From contig JAHCHP010000013.1 of NCBI GenBank assembly GCA_026129765.1, positions 48,006 through 112,005 on the forward strand: a stretch of 64,000 nt of DNA. Direction: 5' to 3'. Of this stretch, positions 28,950 through 37,476 are shown piece by piece. A model generated the notes under the pieces. The model was not told the DNA's origin, ran no database searches, and saw nothing but the letters and a program-made list of their open reading frames with translations. Numbering within the stretch: position 1 is the stretch's first letter; the number at the start of each line of letters is the position of its first letter. This DNA is from Fimbriimonadia bacterium (GTDB lineage: Bacteria > Armatimonadota > Fimbriimonadia > Fimbriimonadales > GBS-DC). Both the position numbers and the translations under genes were made by a program.

Positions 28950-28976
28950 TCACTCTGAGCAGAGCGAAGAACCTGC
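28950..28976 (-). repeat. Interspersed repeat, family B copy
   Basis: Inverted, slightly diverged copy of the element at 1145-1172 (CTCTGAGCAGAGCGAAGAA core on the plus strand), directly downstream of the minus-strand secreted-protein gene. Confidence 0.65.
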
Positions 28977-28988
28977 TTTCCAAAGTCA

Positions 28989-30197
28989 TCACCGCAGCGG
29001 TTGAAAAGACGACCCTGCTTCAATCAAGGTCCACCGATCCCCGTCGCGTTGAAACGCATACATCAAATAGACGCGCCTTGCCATGCCGGTCAGGTCATCG
29101 ATATACTCATGGGTTCCATAGACGACATACTGGTCGTCACTGCGACGGGTCAACCGGTCTAACCGGATCGACTGCGTTCGTACATTGCGGATAGCGTCAC
29201 GTGTCAGGTCAATGTAATCCTGTCCCGAAATCGAATAAGCGTATTGACCATCCAGGAAAATGGAAACGTAGCCTGTTTGCCGCACATACTTCTCAATGAG
29301 CAGGCTGTCGCGCATTGTCCAGGCATTGCGCAGATCGGTCAATAATCGCTCTTCCGGTCTGGGCTCATAGCGCGGTCGTTCCAGATAGTAGTAGCTGGGA
29401 AGTTCCACCGGCACTTCCACATAGTAGATCACCGGGCGCGAGACATAGACCACCTGCGTTCTTCGGATGAAGGGCGGGCAGGTGTCGTAGTACCAATAAG
29501 GCGTATAGACCACCTGGTAGGGGGTCGGTTCATAGGAGTAGTGAATGTATTGGAAGATGGGACCGGAGGAGCCAAACTGTAGGCGAATCGACGACTCATG
29601 TCTCCGCTGGTAATAGCTGAAGCGCTCCCACCGCCAAGGGTTCAAATCTTCTGTACGCGCCACCAAACCGGGCAGCCGCTGGTCGGTGATTGGCACCGGG
29701 CGATTGCGGTCGGCATAGCGCGGATCACGCTGGCGAGCGTCACGCGCTTCAGGAAGAAGCGTTCCCGCATTTCTTGGGTCCGATAGAAGGCTGCCGCTGT
29801 TCTTGGGGTCTGGCAGTTGGCTGCCCGCATTTCTTGGGTCCGAGAGCATGCCGCCCGAATTGCGCGGGTCAGAGAGCATGCCGCCTTGATTGTCGGCAGG
29901 TTTCTTGCGGAACAGGTCGCCGCCATTTTGAGAACCTTGATTCCCTTGATTCCGGTTGTCGTTTCGCTTATCTTCCTGCTTAGAAGGCTTGTTCTCTTCC
30001 GAGCGTTTGGGAGGCGGGTTATCCTCAGATCGTTTCGGCTTGTTATCCTCCGAACGAGTAGGTCGATTCTCTTCTACCTTCGTTGGTTTATTGCCGCCCT
30101 TTCCTTCCGACTTCTCAGCCTTGTTTTTCAGATCGTCCGCATTGACGCTGTTCAGCGTAACTGCCGCGGCTAAAATCAGGACAAGAGTCCTCCACAT
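28989..30197 (-). CDS. Secreted protein with two charged/low-complexity repeat tracts
   Basis: 402 residues with signal peptide (MWRTLVLILAAAVTLNSVNA). Residues 25-85 are a disordered Lys/Glu/Asn-rich tract built on RSEDN-KP units. Residues about 100-150 carry five copies of a unit like LSDPRNAGS(L/M)L. A Tyr-rich middle follows (YYWYYDTCPPF and YVEVPVELPSYYY), then a C-terminal NTF2/SnoaL-like stretch (RNAWTMRDSLLIEKYVRQTG to WTLIEAGSSFQ). GAGGTG precedes the ATG at 30197. No function is assigned. Confidence 0.8.
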   Translation of the reverse strand: MWRTLVLILAAAVTLNSVNADDLKNKAEKSEGKGGNKPTKVEENRPTRSEDNKPKRSEDNPPPKRSEENKPSKQEDKRNDNRNQGNQGSQNGGDLFRKKPADNQGGMLSDPRNSGGMLSDPRNAGSQLPDPKNSGSLLSDPRNAGTLLPEARDARQRDPRYADRNRPVPITDQRLPGLVARTEDLNPWRWERFSYYQRRHESSIRLQFGSSGPIFQYIHYSYEPTPYQVVYTPYWYYDTCPPFIRRTQVVYVSRPVIYYVEVPVELPSYYYLERPRYEPRPEERLLTDLRNAWTMRDSLLIEKYVRQTGYVSIFLDGQYAYSISGQDYIDLTRDAIRNVRTQSIRLDRLTRRSDDQYVVYGTHEYIDDLTGMARRVYLMYAFQRDGDRWTLIEAGSSFQPLR

Positions 30198-30243
30198 ATT
30201 GATCACCTCTACTTTAGATTATACGCTTTTGCAGGCTTTCTTG

Positions 30244-30552
30244 TTACTCTTCTTCAGGCGGTTCGATATAATCGGCATAGACGATGTTGCCGAACAGATC
30301 GACCGCTTCCAGCCCGCGTAAGTCAGGCACATACTCCAGCAAAATCTGCTGAATGCCCATCTGCAAGGTCATTTCGGCGATGCCGCAACCATGACATGCG
30401 CCCATCATACGAATTTTGACGACTCCGTCTGCCACTTCCAGCAGTTCGCAGTCGCCGCCGTCCATCATCAACGCGGGGCGGATCATATCCAAGGCTTCTT
30501 CCACTTGCGCGCGCATTTCCTCATCTTTGGTTTTCATTTCTGTGGTTGTCAT
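30244..30552 (-). CDS. NifU C-terminal-domain iron-sulfur scaffold/carrier (Nfu-like)
   Basis: 102 residues, a stand-alone NifU C-terminal domain. The motif MMGACHGCGIAEMTL holds Cys53 and Cys56, the CxxC that binds and passes on a [4Fe-4S] cluster. GGDCELLEVADGVVKIRM is the typical domain start. It lies between a secreted-protein gene and a divergent membrane-protein gene and has its own TATAAT at 30577-30582. No other Fe-S assembly gene is adjacent. Confidence 0.92.
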   Translation of the reverse strand: MTTTEMKTKDEEMRAQVEEALDMIRPALMMDGGDCELLEVADGVVKIRMMGACHGCGIAEMTLQMGIQQILLEYVPDLRGLEAVDLFGNIVYADYIEPPEEE

Positions 30553-30576
30553 TGTATTTTACTGCCTCCACAAGAG

Positions 30577-30582
30577 ATTATA
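30577..30582 (-). promoter_or_regulatory. Putative -10 box for the Nfu-like gene
   Basis: TATAAT on the minus strand, 24 nt before the ATG at 30552. GGAGG lies in the leader. Confidence 0.45.
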
Positions 30583-30638
30583 GCATACTCTGAAGAAAAA
30601 GCCCCATGAGTGGATACACGATAAGGATAAAACTCCGG

Positions 30639-30644
30639 TATAAT
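30639..30644 (+). promoter_or_regulatory. Putative -10 box for the membrane coiled-coil protein gene
   Basis: TATAAT, 21 nt before ATG 30666. The predicted leader of about 15 nt contains GGGGGA. A five-codon frame ATG-CGG-GGG-ATA-GAT-TAA ends immediately before the start codon, but its ATG probably precedes the transcript start. Confidence 0.45.
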
Positions 30645-30665
30645 TTAATGCGGGGGATAGATTAA

Positions 30666-31040
30666 ATGAATATTGGTGACTTGACGGGATTATTTGCAGT
30701 GATGATGCCGGTTTTTATTGTCGGTATTATTGTGACGGCAATTTTTCTTCCAAAGTTTTTAGAGACACGCTACCAGTACCGCCAGCGTTTGTTGGAGTTG
30801 GAAGTCGAAAAGAGACGATTGGATGGATCATACCGGAGCTTGACGGGTGATGCGAAGACGGACGGCGAGGCGCGCAATCTGCTTCAAGCCTTGCAAAAAG
30901 AATTGTCGGAATTGAGAAGCACCAGTACCGAGTATGATATGAGCATCCATGTGAATATGGAAGAGATGCGCGAACGTATTCGCCATCTGGAGCAGCAGGT
31001 TCTTCAGTTGCAGTCTGAGCAGCGCCAGCAGGTTCAATAA
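30666..31040 (+). CDS. Small membrane-anchored coiled-coil protein
   Basis: 124 residues. One N-terminal transmembrane helix (GLFAVMMPVFIVGIIVTAIFL) is followed by a basic turn. A long heptad-bearing, Glu/Gln/Arg-rich helix runs to the end (LLELEVEKRRLDG, MRERIRHLEQQVLQLQSEQ). The orientation is probably N-out with a cytoplasmic coil, but this is a guess. It is probably co-transcribed with the epimerase gene 6 nt downstream. No family is recognised. Confidence 0.75.
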   Translation: MNIGDLTGLFAVMMPVFIVGIIVTAIFLPKFLETRYQYRQRLLELEVEKRRLDGSYRSLTGDAKTDGEARNLLQALQKELSELRSTSTEYDMSIHVNMEEMRERIRHLEQQVLQLQSEQRQQVQ

Positions 31041-31046
31041 CATTAC

Positions 31047-32099
31047 GTGAAAAAGATACTGATTACCGGCGGCGCGGGTTTTTTGGGTTATCATGTCGCG
31101 CATACTTTTGCTGAACGCGGAGTGCCGAGCGCGCTGCTGGACATTGCGCCCTATGAAGAAACGGAGTATCCCGATGGAACGGAGTTTTACAGCGGCGATG
31201 TGCGTGACGCGGACGCGATTCGACACGCATTGAAAGCAAGCGGCGCGGAGGCGGTCATTCATGGCGCGGCGGCTCTGCCCCTCTGGAAAAAAGGGGATAT
31301 CTTCAGCGTAAATGTGGACGGCACGCGCCTGGTTTTGGAAACCGCTTTCCAGGAAGGCTGCGCGCGTGTGGTTCAAATCTCTTCAACAGCGGTTTATGGC
31401 GTTCCCAAGAAGCATCCCATTTATGAGACCGATCCTTTGCAGGGAGTGGGTCCCTATGGCGAAAGCAAGATTCAGGCAGAGGCGGTCTGTATGGAGTTCC
31501 GCAAACGCGGGCTGGAGGTGCCGATTATTCGCCCCAAAACATTCATCGGTCCTGCGCGGCTGGGCGTTTTTCAAATCTTGTACGATTGGGTCGAGTCGGG
31601 CGCGCGCATTCCTATGATCGGCAGCGGCAATAACCGTTACCAGCTGTTGGATGTCGCCGATTTAGCCGACGCGATCTATCTTGCCTGCACGCTGCCCCCC
31701 GAACAAGCGAACGATACCTTTAATATCGGCGCGAAATCGTTTCGAACGGTACGGGAGGATATGGGCGCGCTTTGTGAATTTGCCAAGTCGGGCGCGAAGC
31801 CGATGGGTACGCCTGCGGGGTTGGTCAAAATGGGATTGCGCGTGTTAGAACTCCTCAAGTTATCTCCACTTTACAAGTGGGTCTATGCCACCGCCGATAA
31901 AGACTCCTTTGTGAGTATAGAACACGCAGAAAACCAATTGGGATGGCAGCCGAAGTATAGCAATGCCGACGCGTTGATACGCGCTTATGAATGGTATCTT
32001 GAACATGCGGCAGGCGTAGAGGTCGGCACGGGTGTCACGCATCGTGTCGCTTGGGAACAAGGCGCGTTGAAAGTGGTTAAACGGCTCTTAGGCGGATAA
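31047..32099 (+). CDS. NAD-dependent epimerase/dehydratase (extended SDR)
   Basis: 350 residues with a GTG start. The NAD-binding motif is ITGGAGFLGYHV, the Asp that binds adenosine ribose is in ALLDIAP, and the catalytic triad has Ser in QISSTAVYG and Tyr/Lys in YGESK. RPKTFIGPARLGVF is the substrate-loop region. Such enzymes act on nucleotide sugars or sterols; the substrate cannot be named. It follows the small membrane protein gene closely. Confidence 0.92.
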   Translation: MKKILITGGAGFLGYHVAHTFAERGVPSALLDIAPYEETEYPDGTEFYSGDVRDADAIRHALKASGAEAVIHGAAALPLWKKGDIFSVNVDGTRLVLETAFQEGCARVVQISSTAVYGVPKKHPIYETDPLQGVGPYGESKIQAEAVCMEFRKRGLEVPIIRPKTFIGPARLGVFQILYDWVESGARIPMIGSGNNRYQLLDVADLADAIYLACTLPPEQANDTFNIGAKSFRTVREDMGALCEFAKSGAKPMGTPAGLVKMGLRVLELLKLSPLYKWVYATADKDSFVSIEHAENQLGWQPKYSNADALIRAYEWYLEHAAGVEVGTGVTHRVAWEQGALKVVKRLLGG

Positions 32100-32108
32100 A
32101 AACCCAGA

Positions 32109-33020
32109 TTAACCCGCTGTCTGAGAAGACCCCTCGCTTTCTAATTGAACTTTAATCTGCTCGTATTTCTCCATCATTTCGTCCGAAACCGCTGGGTATC
32201 CGACATGGAGGGTATCAATGACATTGGTAATAATCCGGGCAACGGTGGCGCGGGCAACCCATTTATGGTTAGCGGGGATGATATGCCAAGGCGCGTGTTC
32301 TGTGCTGGTGGCATTCAACATCTGCTCATAGGCACCTTGATATTGGTCCCAATAGGCGCGTTCCGCGACATCATTGGCAGAGAACTTCCAGAGTTTAGCA
32401 GGGTCATTGAGGCGCGCCAATAATCGCTGCCGCTGTTCTTCTTTGGAAATATGCAAGAAAAATTTTACCACCGCTGTGCCATTGCGGGTCAGGTGGCGCT
32501 CTAAGCGATTGATGCTTTTGTAGCGATTTTCCCAGAGATTCTCATCGACTCTTGGTAAACGCTGAGCCTCCAGGAATTCAGGATGCACTTTCACCACCAG
32601 GACTTCTTCATAGTAAGAACGGTTGAACAGGGTGATTTTGCCTCGCTCTGGTAATGATTTGACACAACGCCATAGAAAATCGTGAGCGAGTTCTTCCTCA
32701 GTTGGTTTTTTGAAGCTCACAACGGAACAACCTTGAGGATTGACACCCGACATCACATGCTTAATGATACCGTCTTTGCCAGAAGTATCCATGCCTTGCA
32801 AAATGATCAACACAGCCCAACTTCGGCTGGCGTAGAGCCGCTCTTGCGCCTCAATCAAATCACCGACATCTTCTCTCAAAAACGCTTCCGCGCGTTTCTT
32901 ACGCTTATCTTTCGAAAGTTGATCGTCTCCTGACCAGTCTGGATCGTAATCTTTCAAATGAATCTTCGTGCCGGGCTTCACGCGGAAATGAGCGCGAATA
33001 TCTTCATCATAAACGGACAT
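32109..33020 (-). CDS. Polyphosphate kinase 2 family protein
   Basis: 303 residues. PPK2 enzymes use polyphosphate to phosphorylate nucleoside mono- or diphosphates. Visible are Walker A GMDTSGKDG, SFKKPTEEELAHDFLWR, Walker B-like LFNRSYYEEVLVV, and the lid RLEKHLTRNG-like RLERHLTRNGTAVVKFFLHIS. The N-terminus FRVKPGTKIHLKDYDPDWSG is typical of class III (AMP/ADP-using) proteins. It is convergent with the epimerase gene (9 bp apart). Confidence 0.93.
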   Translation of the reverse strand: MSVYDEDIRAHFRVKPGTKIHLKDYDPDWSGDDQLSKDKRKKRAEAFLREDVGDLIEAQERLYASRSWAVLIILQGMDTSGKDGIIKHVMSGVNPQGCSVVSFKKPTEEELAHDFLWRCVKSLPERGKITLFNRSYYEEVLVVKVHPEFLEAQRLPRVDENLWENRYKSINRLERHLTRNGTAVVKFFLHISKEEQRQRLLARLNDPAKLWKFSANDVAERAYWDQYQGAYEQMLNATSTEHAPWHIIPANHKWVARATVARIITNVIDTLHVGYPAVSDEMMEKYEQIKVQLESEGSSQTAG

Positions 33021-33086
33021 ACGTTGTTACATTCTCCCCAGGAGGGTATGCTTTCCTGCTGATTTCCTCTTTCTCTTAGTTTGTGT

Positions 33087-34220
33087 TCATAATATCCGGT
33101 CTGGATAAGGGAAGTCAACGGGTGGGGAGAGGGTTTTATCGATGTGGCGGCGCAGGGCGAGATCACAGATAGCATAGCCCCAGTTGATCAATCGTTCTTG
33201 CAGACTGGCTGGCATGGCTTTCAACCGCGTGGGGACCTCCGCCAGTTGGAGCGCATGTTGTGGGTCACATGGCAGCCTTTGAAGAACGCCTTCAGGGTCA
33301 TAACTCGCGACATCGGAACGAATGCTCCAATAAGTCCCTCTGATTCGTTGAGCGGGGTCATCCGAACGGAAACGGGAAATCAGCATGCGTTTTCGGAGGC
33401 TGCGCACCTGGTCATCGGTAACGCCAAAGACATCGTACAGATGGCTTGCCCAATTGCCTCTGCGCTTGGCGGCGGGCTGCCATTTTCCGCCTCCATCACT
33501 GACCAAGATCATCCGGCTGTTCAGAGCGGCTTCCAATCCGAGATTGTCATATACGCCGCCATCGGTCAAAACAACGCGCTTTTGATACTCCGATTCCGAT
33601 AGGTCGGAGTGTTGGGTCTTTCGGAAAGATTGCCCTTCAAAGCGAAAAATAGCCGGCGATAAAAAAGGCGGGAACGCGGACGAAGCAGCGACCGCATCGG
33701 CTAAGAGGGTGTTTGGATTATCAATTAAGCCGACCCGGTAATCGCCGCAAACCCGGCGCGAAAAACGCCAAGACGCGCCCGACTGGACGTTCGTGGCATT
33801 GAAGATAAAAGCAGTCTTTTCCGGCAGGTCTTGCAGGGTCGCATCGCCAAACAAATGGTCACGGTAAGCGCGCGCGATCTCTTGAGAGGCGTTGCCCAAT
33901 CCCAAAATCGCTAACGGGTGACGCAAAATCGCAGGCAGATCAATCGTCTGTTCTGCAAGATGTCTCATGGGGTCGACATAGAGATTGATGAAGCGTTCCA
34001 AATCGCGCTCGCCTGGCGCATGTAAGCCCAAAGATTCCCATTGCAGCCCCAAAAAGCCTGAAGCGATGGAGCCGCCTGATACCGATGAGAAGAGCGAAAT
34101 ACGCGCCAAGAAACCGGTTTCATATAAACGCCATAAAGCTCCGACGTGAAACAACATCGCGCGATAGCCGCCGCCCGACAAACACAGCGCGATCCGCTGA
34201 GGCAAATAGTTTCTTTCCAT
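33087..34220 (-). CDS. Patatin-like phospholipase
   Basis: 377 residues without a signal peptide. The oxyanion-hole motif LSGGGYRAM sits at residues about 14-22 and the nucleophile Ser in FSSVSGGSIASG, where the canonical GxSxG has Ser in place of the first Gly. The catalytic Asp is in LTDGGVYDNLGLE. These form the Ser-Asp dyad of patatin lipid acyl hydrolases. FNATNVQSGASWRFSR and AVAASSAFPPFLSP are conserved in bacterial members. A leaderless start is likely: CATAAT-N5-ATG. Confidence 0.92.
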   Translation of the reverse strand: MERNYLPQRIALCLSGGGYRAMLFHVGALWRLYETGFLARISLFSSVSGGSIASGFLGLQWESLGLHAPGERDLERFINLYVDPMRHLAEQTIDLPAILRHPLAILGLGNASQEIARAYRDHLFGDATLQDLPEKTAFIFNATNVQSGASWRFSRRVCGDYRVGLIDNPNTLLADAVAASSAFPPFLSPAIFRFEGQSFRKTQHSDLSESEYQKRVVLTDGGVYDNLGLEAALNSRMILVSDGGGKWQPAAKRRGNWASHLYDVFGVTDDQVRSLRKRMLISRFRSDDPAQRIRGTYWSIRSDVASYDPEGVLQRLPCDPQHALQLAEVPTRLKAMPASLQERLINWGYAICDLALRRHIDKTLSPPVDFPYPDRIL

Positions 34221-34225
34221 GTCTA

Positions 34226-34231
34226 ATTATG
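34226..34231 (-). promoter_or_regulatory. Putative -10 box, leaderless start of the patatin gene
   Basis: CATAAT on the minus strand, then TAGAC (5 nt), then ATG at 34220. TTGACT lies 20 bp further upstream as a possible, slightly distant, -35. Confidence 0.5.
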
Positions 34232-34270
34232 AAGACAACTGGTTCCACAAAAGTCAACAGTATTTGACCG

Positions 34271-35380
34271 TTACGGGCGGTTCTCAGAGAGAATCTGGAT
34301 AATGCGTTCCGCCGCGTGACCATCGCCATAGGGATTGACCGCCTGCGCCATGCGATGATACAAAGCCTCATCTTCTAAGAGCGCGGCGGCTTCCTCAACA
34401 ATGAGGCTCATTTCAGTACCAACCAACTTGGAGGTTCCCGCATGCACCCCTTCTGGTCGCTCTGTCGTTTCCCGCATCACCAGCACCGGTTTGCCCAGCG
34501 AAGGCGCTTCTTCTTGCACACCGCCGGAATCGGTCAGGATGAGATGGGCGCGTTTCATGGTATGAGCAAAGGGCGCGTAATCGAGCGGTTCAATCAGAAA
34601 AGCGCGTGGGTGGTTGTCCAGATAGCGGGTCAAGATTTCCCGGACAAGCGGGTTCTTGTGCATCGGCAAAATCAGATAGGTATCCGGGAAACGCTCCAGA
34701 AGCGCGCGCGCTGCCTGCGCGATATGGGTCATGGGTTCTCCCAAATTCTCGCGCCGGTGACAAGTCAACAGAATCATGCGTCCCTCGCGGTTTAGCAGCG
34801 ATTGCAGTTCTGGCGACAGATCGAGGGGCTGCTCTGCGACCCACAGGACCGCGTCGATGCCGGTGTTCCCCGTCACCCAAATCCGCTCAGCAGGAATACG
34901 CTCGCTGATCAGGTTCTGATGGGCTTGCTCTGTGGGCGCAAAATGATATTCGGCAAGCGGCGCGCAGAGACGCCGGTTCATCTCTTCTGGGAACGGGTTA
35001 TACAGGTCATAGGTTCGCAGACCCGCCTCCACATGTCCAAAGGGGATTTTGTGATAGAAGGCAGTTAGCGCGGCGACAAAGGTGGTCGTAGTATCCCCTT
35101 GCGCCAAAACCACATCTACCCGGTTCTGTGCTAACACCTTGTCTAAACCGCTCAGCGCGCGGGTTGTGATTTCAGAGAGCGTTTGACCATGCGACATGAT
35201 TTGCAGGTCGAAATCAGGTTTGATTTGAAACACGCGCAACACCTGATCCAGCATCTCGCGGTGCTGTCCCGTGACGGTGACAATCAGCTCGAAGCGCGGA
35301 TCGCCTTGCAAAGCGCGCGCGACAGGCGCCATCTTAATCGCGTCAGGGCGCGTGCCGAAAACGGTCATGACTTTTATCAT
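34271..35380 (-). CDS. wecB: UDP-N-acetylglucosamine 2-epimerase (non-hydrolysing)
   Basis: 369 residues. It converts UDP-GlcNAc to UDP-ManNAc for surface polysaccharides. The N-terminal VMTVFGTRPDAIKMAPV and GHVEAGLRTYDLYNPFPEE(M)NRR identify it, with LLTCHRRENLG, LTDSGGVQEEAPSLGKP and RETTERPEG toward the C-terminus. It starts 2 nt after the response-regulator stop, so expression is tied to the two-component genes upstream. Confidence 0.96.
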   Translation of the reverse strand: MIKVMTVFGTRPDAIKMAPVARALQGDPRFELIVTVTGQHREMLDQVLRVFQIKPDFDLQIMSHGQTLSEITTRALSGLDKVLAQNRVDVVLAQGDTTTTFVAALTAFYHKIPFGHVEAGLRTYDLYNPFPEEMNRRLCAPLAEYHFAPTEQAHQNLISERIPAERIWVTGNTGIDAVLWVAEQPLDLSPELQSLLNREGRMILLTCHRRENLGEPMTHIAQAARALLERFPDTYLILPMHKNPLVREILTRYLDNHPRAFLIEPLDYAPFAHTMKRAHLILTDSGGVQEEAPSLGKPVLVMRETTERPEGVHAGTSKLVGTEMSLIVEEAAALLEDEALYHRMAQAVNPYGDGHAAERIIQILSENRP

Positions 35381-35382
35381 CG

Positions 35383-36036
35383 TCAGACTAACCCCTCTTT
35401 GATCGCGAGCAATGCCGCTTCCGTGCGCGAGTTGACTTGCAGTTTGTATAAAATGTTGGTCATATAGTTTTTCACCGTCTTTTCAGAAACATAAAGCGCG
35501 TCGGCGATCTCTTTGTTGCGCTTCCCTTCCGCAATCATTTTGAGGATTTCTGTTTCCCGTTCGGTCAGTTCCGACAGGAGATGAATCGCGCGCGAGTGTT
35601 GGGTTTGGACGCGCTGAAACTCCTGTAATACCCGGTTGGCGACCGCAGGATGAAGGCGCGACTCGCCCCGCCCCGCGCTGCAGATACTGGCGATCACCTC
35701 TTCTGGCGGGCTGTCTTTCAAAAGGTAGCCAATCGCGCCCGCTTTAATGGCTTCAAACACATTCTGGTCATCACCGTAAATGGTCCAAATCACCACCTGA
35801 ATATCGGGCAGCAAGCGTTTCATGCGACGGGTCGCCTCGATGCCATTCAAACGAGGCATATTGATATCCATCAGCGCGACGCGCGGTTCATATTGCAAAG
35901 CAAGTTGCAGGGCTTGTTCGCCGTCGGCTGCGCTGCCCACCACCCGCACCTCATGATGCTCGTTCAGAATATCCAACAGGGCAGATCGCAGGCTGAAATC
36001 ATCTTCCGCAATTATCAGTTTAATCGGTTCCATCAA
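35383..36036 (-). CDS. NarL/LuxR-family response regulator
   Basis: 217 residues. The receiver domain has acidic pocket AEDD and phosphoacceptor Asp57 (VALMDINMP), and the switch Lys in YLLKDSPPEE. A LuxR-type helix-turn-helix follows (LTERETEILKMIAEGKRNKEIADAL, then YVSEKTVKNYMTNIL). The ATG overlaps the histidine kinase stop, the standard arrangement for a cognate pair. WecB is the next gene, but whether the regulator controls it is unknown. Confidence 0.95.
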   Translation of the reverse strand: MMEPIKLIIAEDDFSLRSALLDILNEHHEVRVVGSAADGEQALQLALQYEPRVALMDINMPRLNGIEATRRMKRLLPDIQVVIWTIYGDDQNVFEAIKAGAIGYLLKDSPPEEVIASICSAGRGESRLHPAVANRVLQEFQRVQTQHSRAIHLLSELTERETEILKMIAEGKRNKEIADALYVSEKTVKNYMTNILYKLQVNSRTEAALLAIKEGLV

Positions 36037-37205
36037 CTCTCCCCTCCTTTGCTATGGACAGGGTAAGGAATCCAGAATTGCACCTCGGTTCCCTGCCCTG
36101 GCGCGCTGCGAATGGTCAGTTCGCCCTTCATCGCGGCAATACGCTCATGCAGGTTGCAGACTCCAAACCCATAAAGTGTCTGTTCGGGGTCAAATCCCGC
36201 GCCGTCATCTCTTATCGCGCCCGTCAGCCTACCGTCTTGCGTTTCAATCTCCAACTCCACCGTTTTGGCATTGCGCGCATGCTTCAAGATATTGCTTAGC
36301 GATTCCTGCACAACGCGCGCCAACGCGAGATTCTCGGCGGGCAACAATCCGGGCAACTGATCAGGACAAACGATTTTGGTTTCCACTCCCATCTGCGCTT
36401 GAACTTGAGCCATCAGACGGCGCGCGCGCTGGCATAGGTCGGACGACGAGTCGCCCTGCAGGTGATGAATGGTTTGGCGCGCTTCCTCCATCGCCTCGCG
36501 AAGACTGTTGATTTGTTCTTGCAAAACGGTTTTCGCTTTGACGGTATCGGTTTCGCAGCGCTGTTTCACCAACTCTAATCCCATAATCGCGCTGACTAAG
36601 GTATGTCCTAAACCGTCGTGAAACTCTTTCGCGATGCGTTCGCGCTCTTGACCCCTCTGCAATGCCTCTTTCAACTGCGCCAATGCTTGATGACGCTCGC
36701 GATGAGAACGATAGACCATATACATAAACATGGTCATGATCATCAGCATGCTGAGCCTGAACCCTAAATTCACGCGCTCTTCTACTGGCACAGGATAGGC
36801 TGCCCAGACATAGCCGATACAAGCCAAAATCGCGATGGGGGCGACCCATCTTCGCGGGATGACTGCCGCTTCAGATAAAAGCAACGGATAAAACAAAAGC
36901 CATAAATCGCTGTCATAACCGCCTGTCAGTTTAATCGCAACGCTGATAATAAGAAGGTCATACAGAACGATAGGAACCGTGAAAGAGTAGATCACATTCG
37001 GGTTGCGATACCCCAGCGCAGTCCTGACTCCCGCCGAGAGAATGCCCAAGCCGATTAAAATCAAGACCCCGCTCAACTGCAAAGGTAAATTGCCCTGAAG
37101 ATGACGGATAATGCCCCAAGTAGCCGCCGCCAGTATCACCAGCCAGACGTTGAAATTAACGCTGGTGAAACGGGAGTGTTCGCCTCGCGTGAGCGGGTAT
37201 GCCAT
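36033..37205 (-). CDS. Membrane sensor histidine kinase, NarX/DesK type
   Basis: 390 residues. The N-terminal about 150 residues hold several hydrophobic segments (LVILAAATWGIIRHL, SGVLILIGLGILSAG, MLMIMTMFMYMVY) and no clear periplasmic domain. A HisKA_3 dimerisation domain follows with FHDGLGHTLVSAIMG carrying the phospho-His, then HATPase_c with RDDGAGFDPE and GFGVCNLHERI. Small-loop membrane sensors of this type often sense membrane or intracellular signals. It starts 4 nt after the HMA protein gene. Confidence 0.93.
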   Translation of the reverse strand: MAYPLTRGEHSRFTSVNFNVWLVILAAATWGIIRHLQGNLPLQLSGVLILIGLGILSAGVRTALGYRNPNVIYSFTVPIVLYDLLIISVAIKLTGGYDSDLWLLFYPLLLSEAAVIPRRWVAPIAILACIGYVWAAYPVPVEERVNLGFRLSMLMIMTMFMYMVYRSHRERHQALAQLKEALQRGQERERIAKEFHDGLGHTLVSAIMGLELVKQRCETDTVKAKTVLQEQINSLREAMEEARQTIHHLQGDSSSDLCQRARRLMAQVQAQMGVETKIVCPDQLPGLLPAENLALARVVQESLSNILKHARNAKTVELEIETQDGRLTGAIRDDGAGFDPEQTLYGFGVCNLHERIAAMKGELTIRSAPGQGTEVQFWIPYPVHSKGGES

Positions 37206-37209
37206 GACT

Positions 37210-37425
37210 TTAGGCTTCGGGCGAAAAGCCCGCTTCTTCTATCCGGTCAAAAATCGCATCCGGCTTTATGAGCTGGGGGTCGTATTCCACCTCGACCGTC
37301 TTCGCCTCGACCTGCACCGAAATCAGTTTGACGCCAGACAGCTCACTTAAGGAACGCTTGATCGCATCCGCGCATGCGCCGCACTCGATATCTGGCACAT
37401 GCCAACGATGTTGAATTGTGGACAT
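37210..37425 (-). CDS. Heavy-metal-associated (HMA) domain protein, CopZ-like
   Basis: 71 residues, a single ferredoxin-like metal-binding domain. PDIECGACADAIKRSL carries Cys15 and Cys18, the CxxC that binds soft metals such as Cu(I), in a slightly altered setting (usually MTCxxC). The remainder (SGVKLISVQVEAKTVEVEYDP) fits the fold. It heads the HMA-kinase-regulator-WecB operon. AGAGGTGA precedes the ATG. There is no copper ATPase nearby. Confidence 0.9.
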   Translation of the reverse strand: MSTIQHRWHVPDIECGACADAIKRSLSELSGVKLISVQVEAKTVEVEYDPQLIKPDAIFDRIEEAGFSPEA

Positions 37426-37463
37426 CTATTCACCTCTGCTATCAATTTTACCAGAACAGGCGG

Positions 37464-37469
37464 TATAAT
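37464..37469 (+). promoter_or_regulatory. Putative -10 box, leaderless start of the pyrimidine phosphorylase gene
   Basis: Perfect TATAAT, then 7 nt, then ATG 37477. No RBS. The box lies in the short gap to the divergent HMA gene. Confidence 0.55.
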
Positions 37470-37476
37470 CTTGGCT

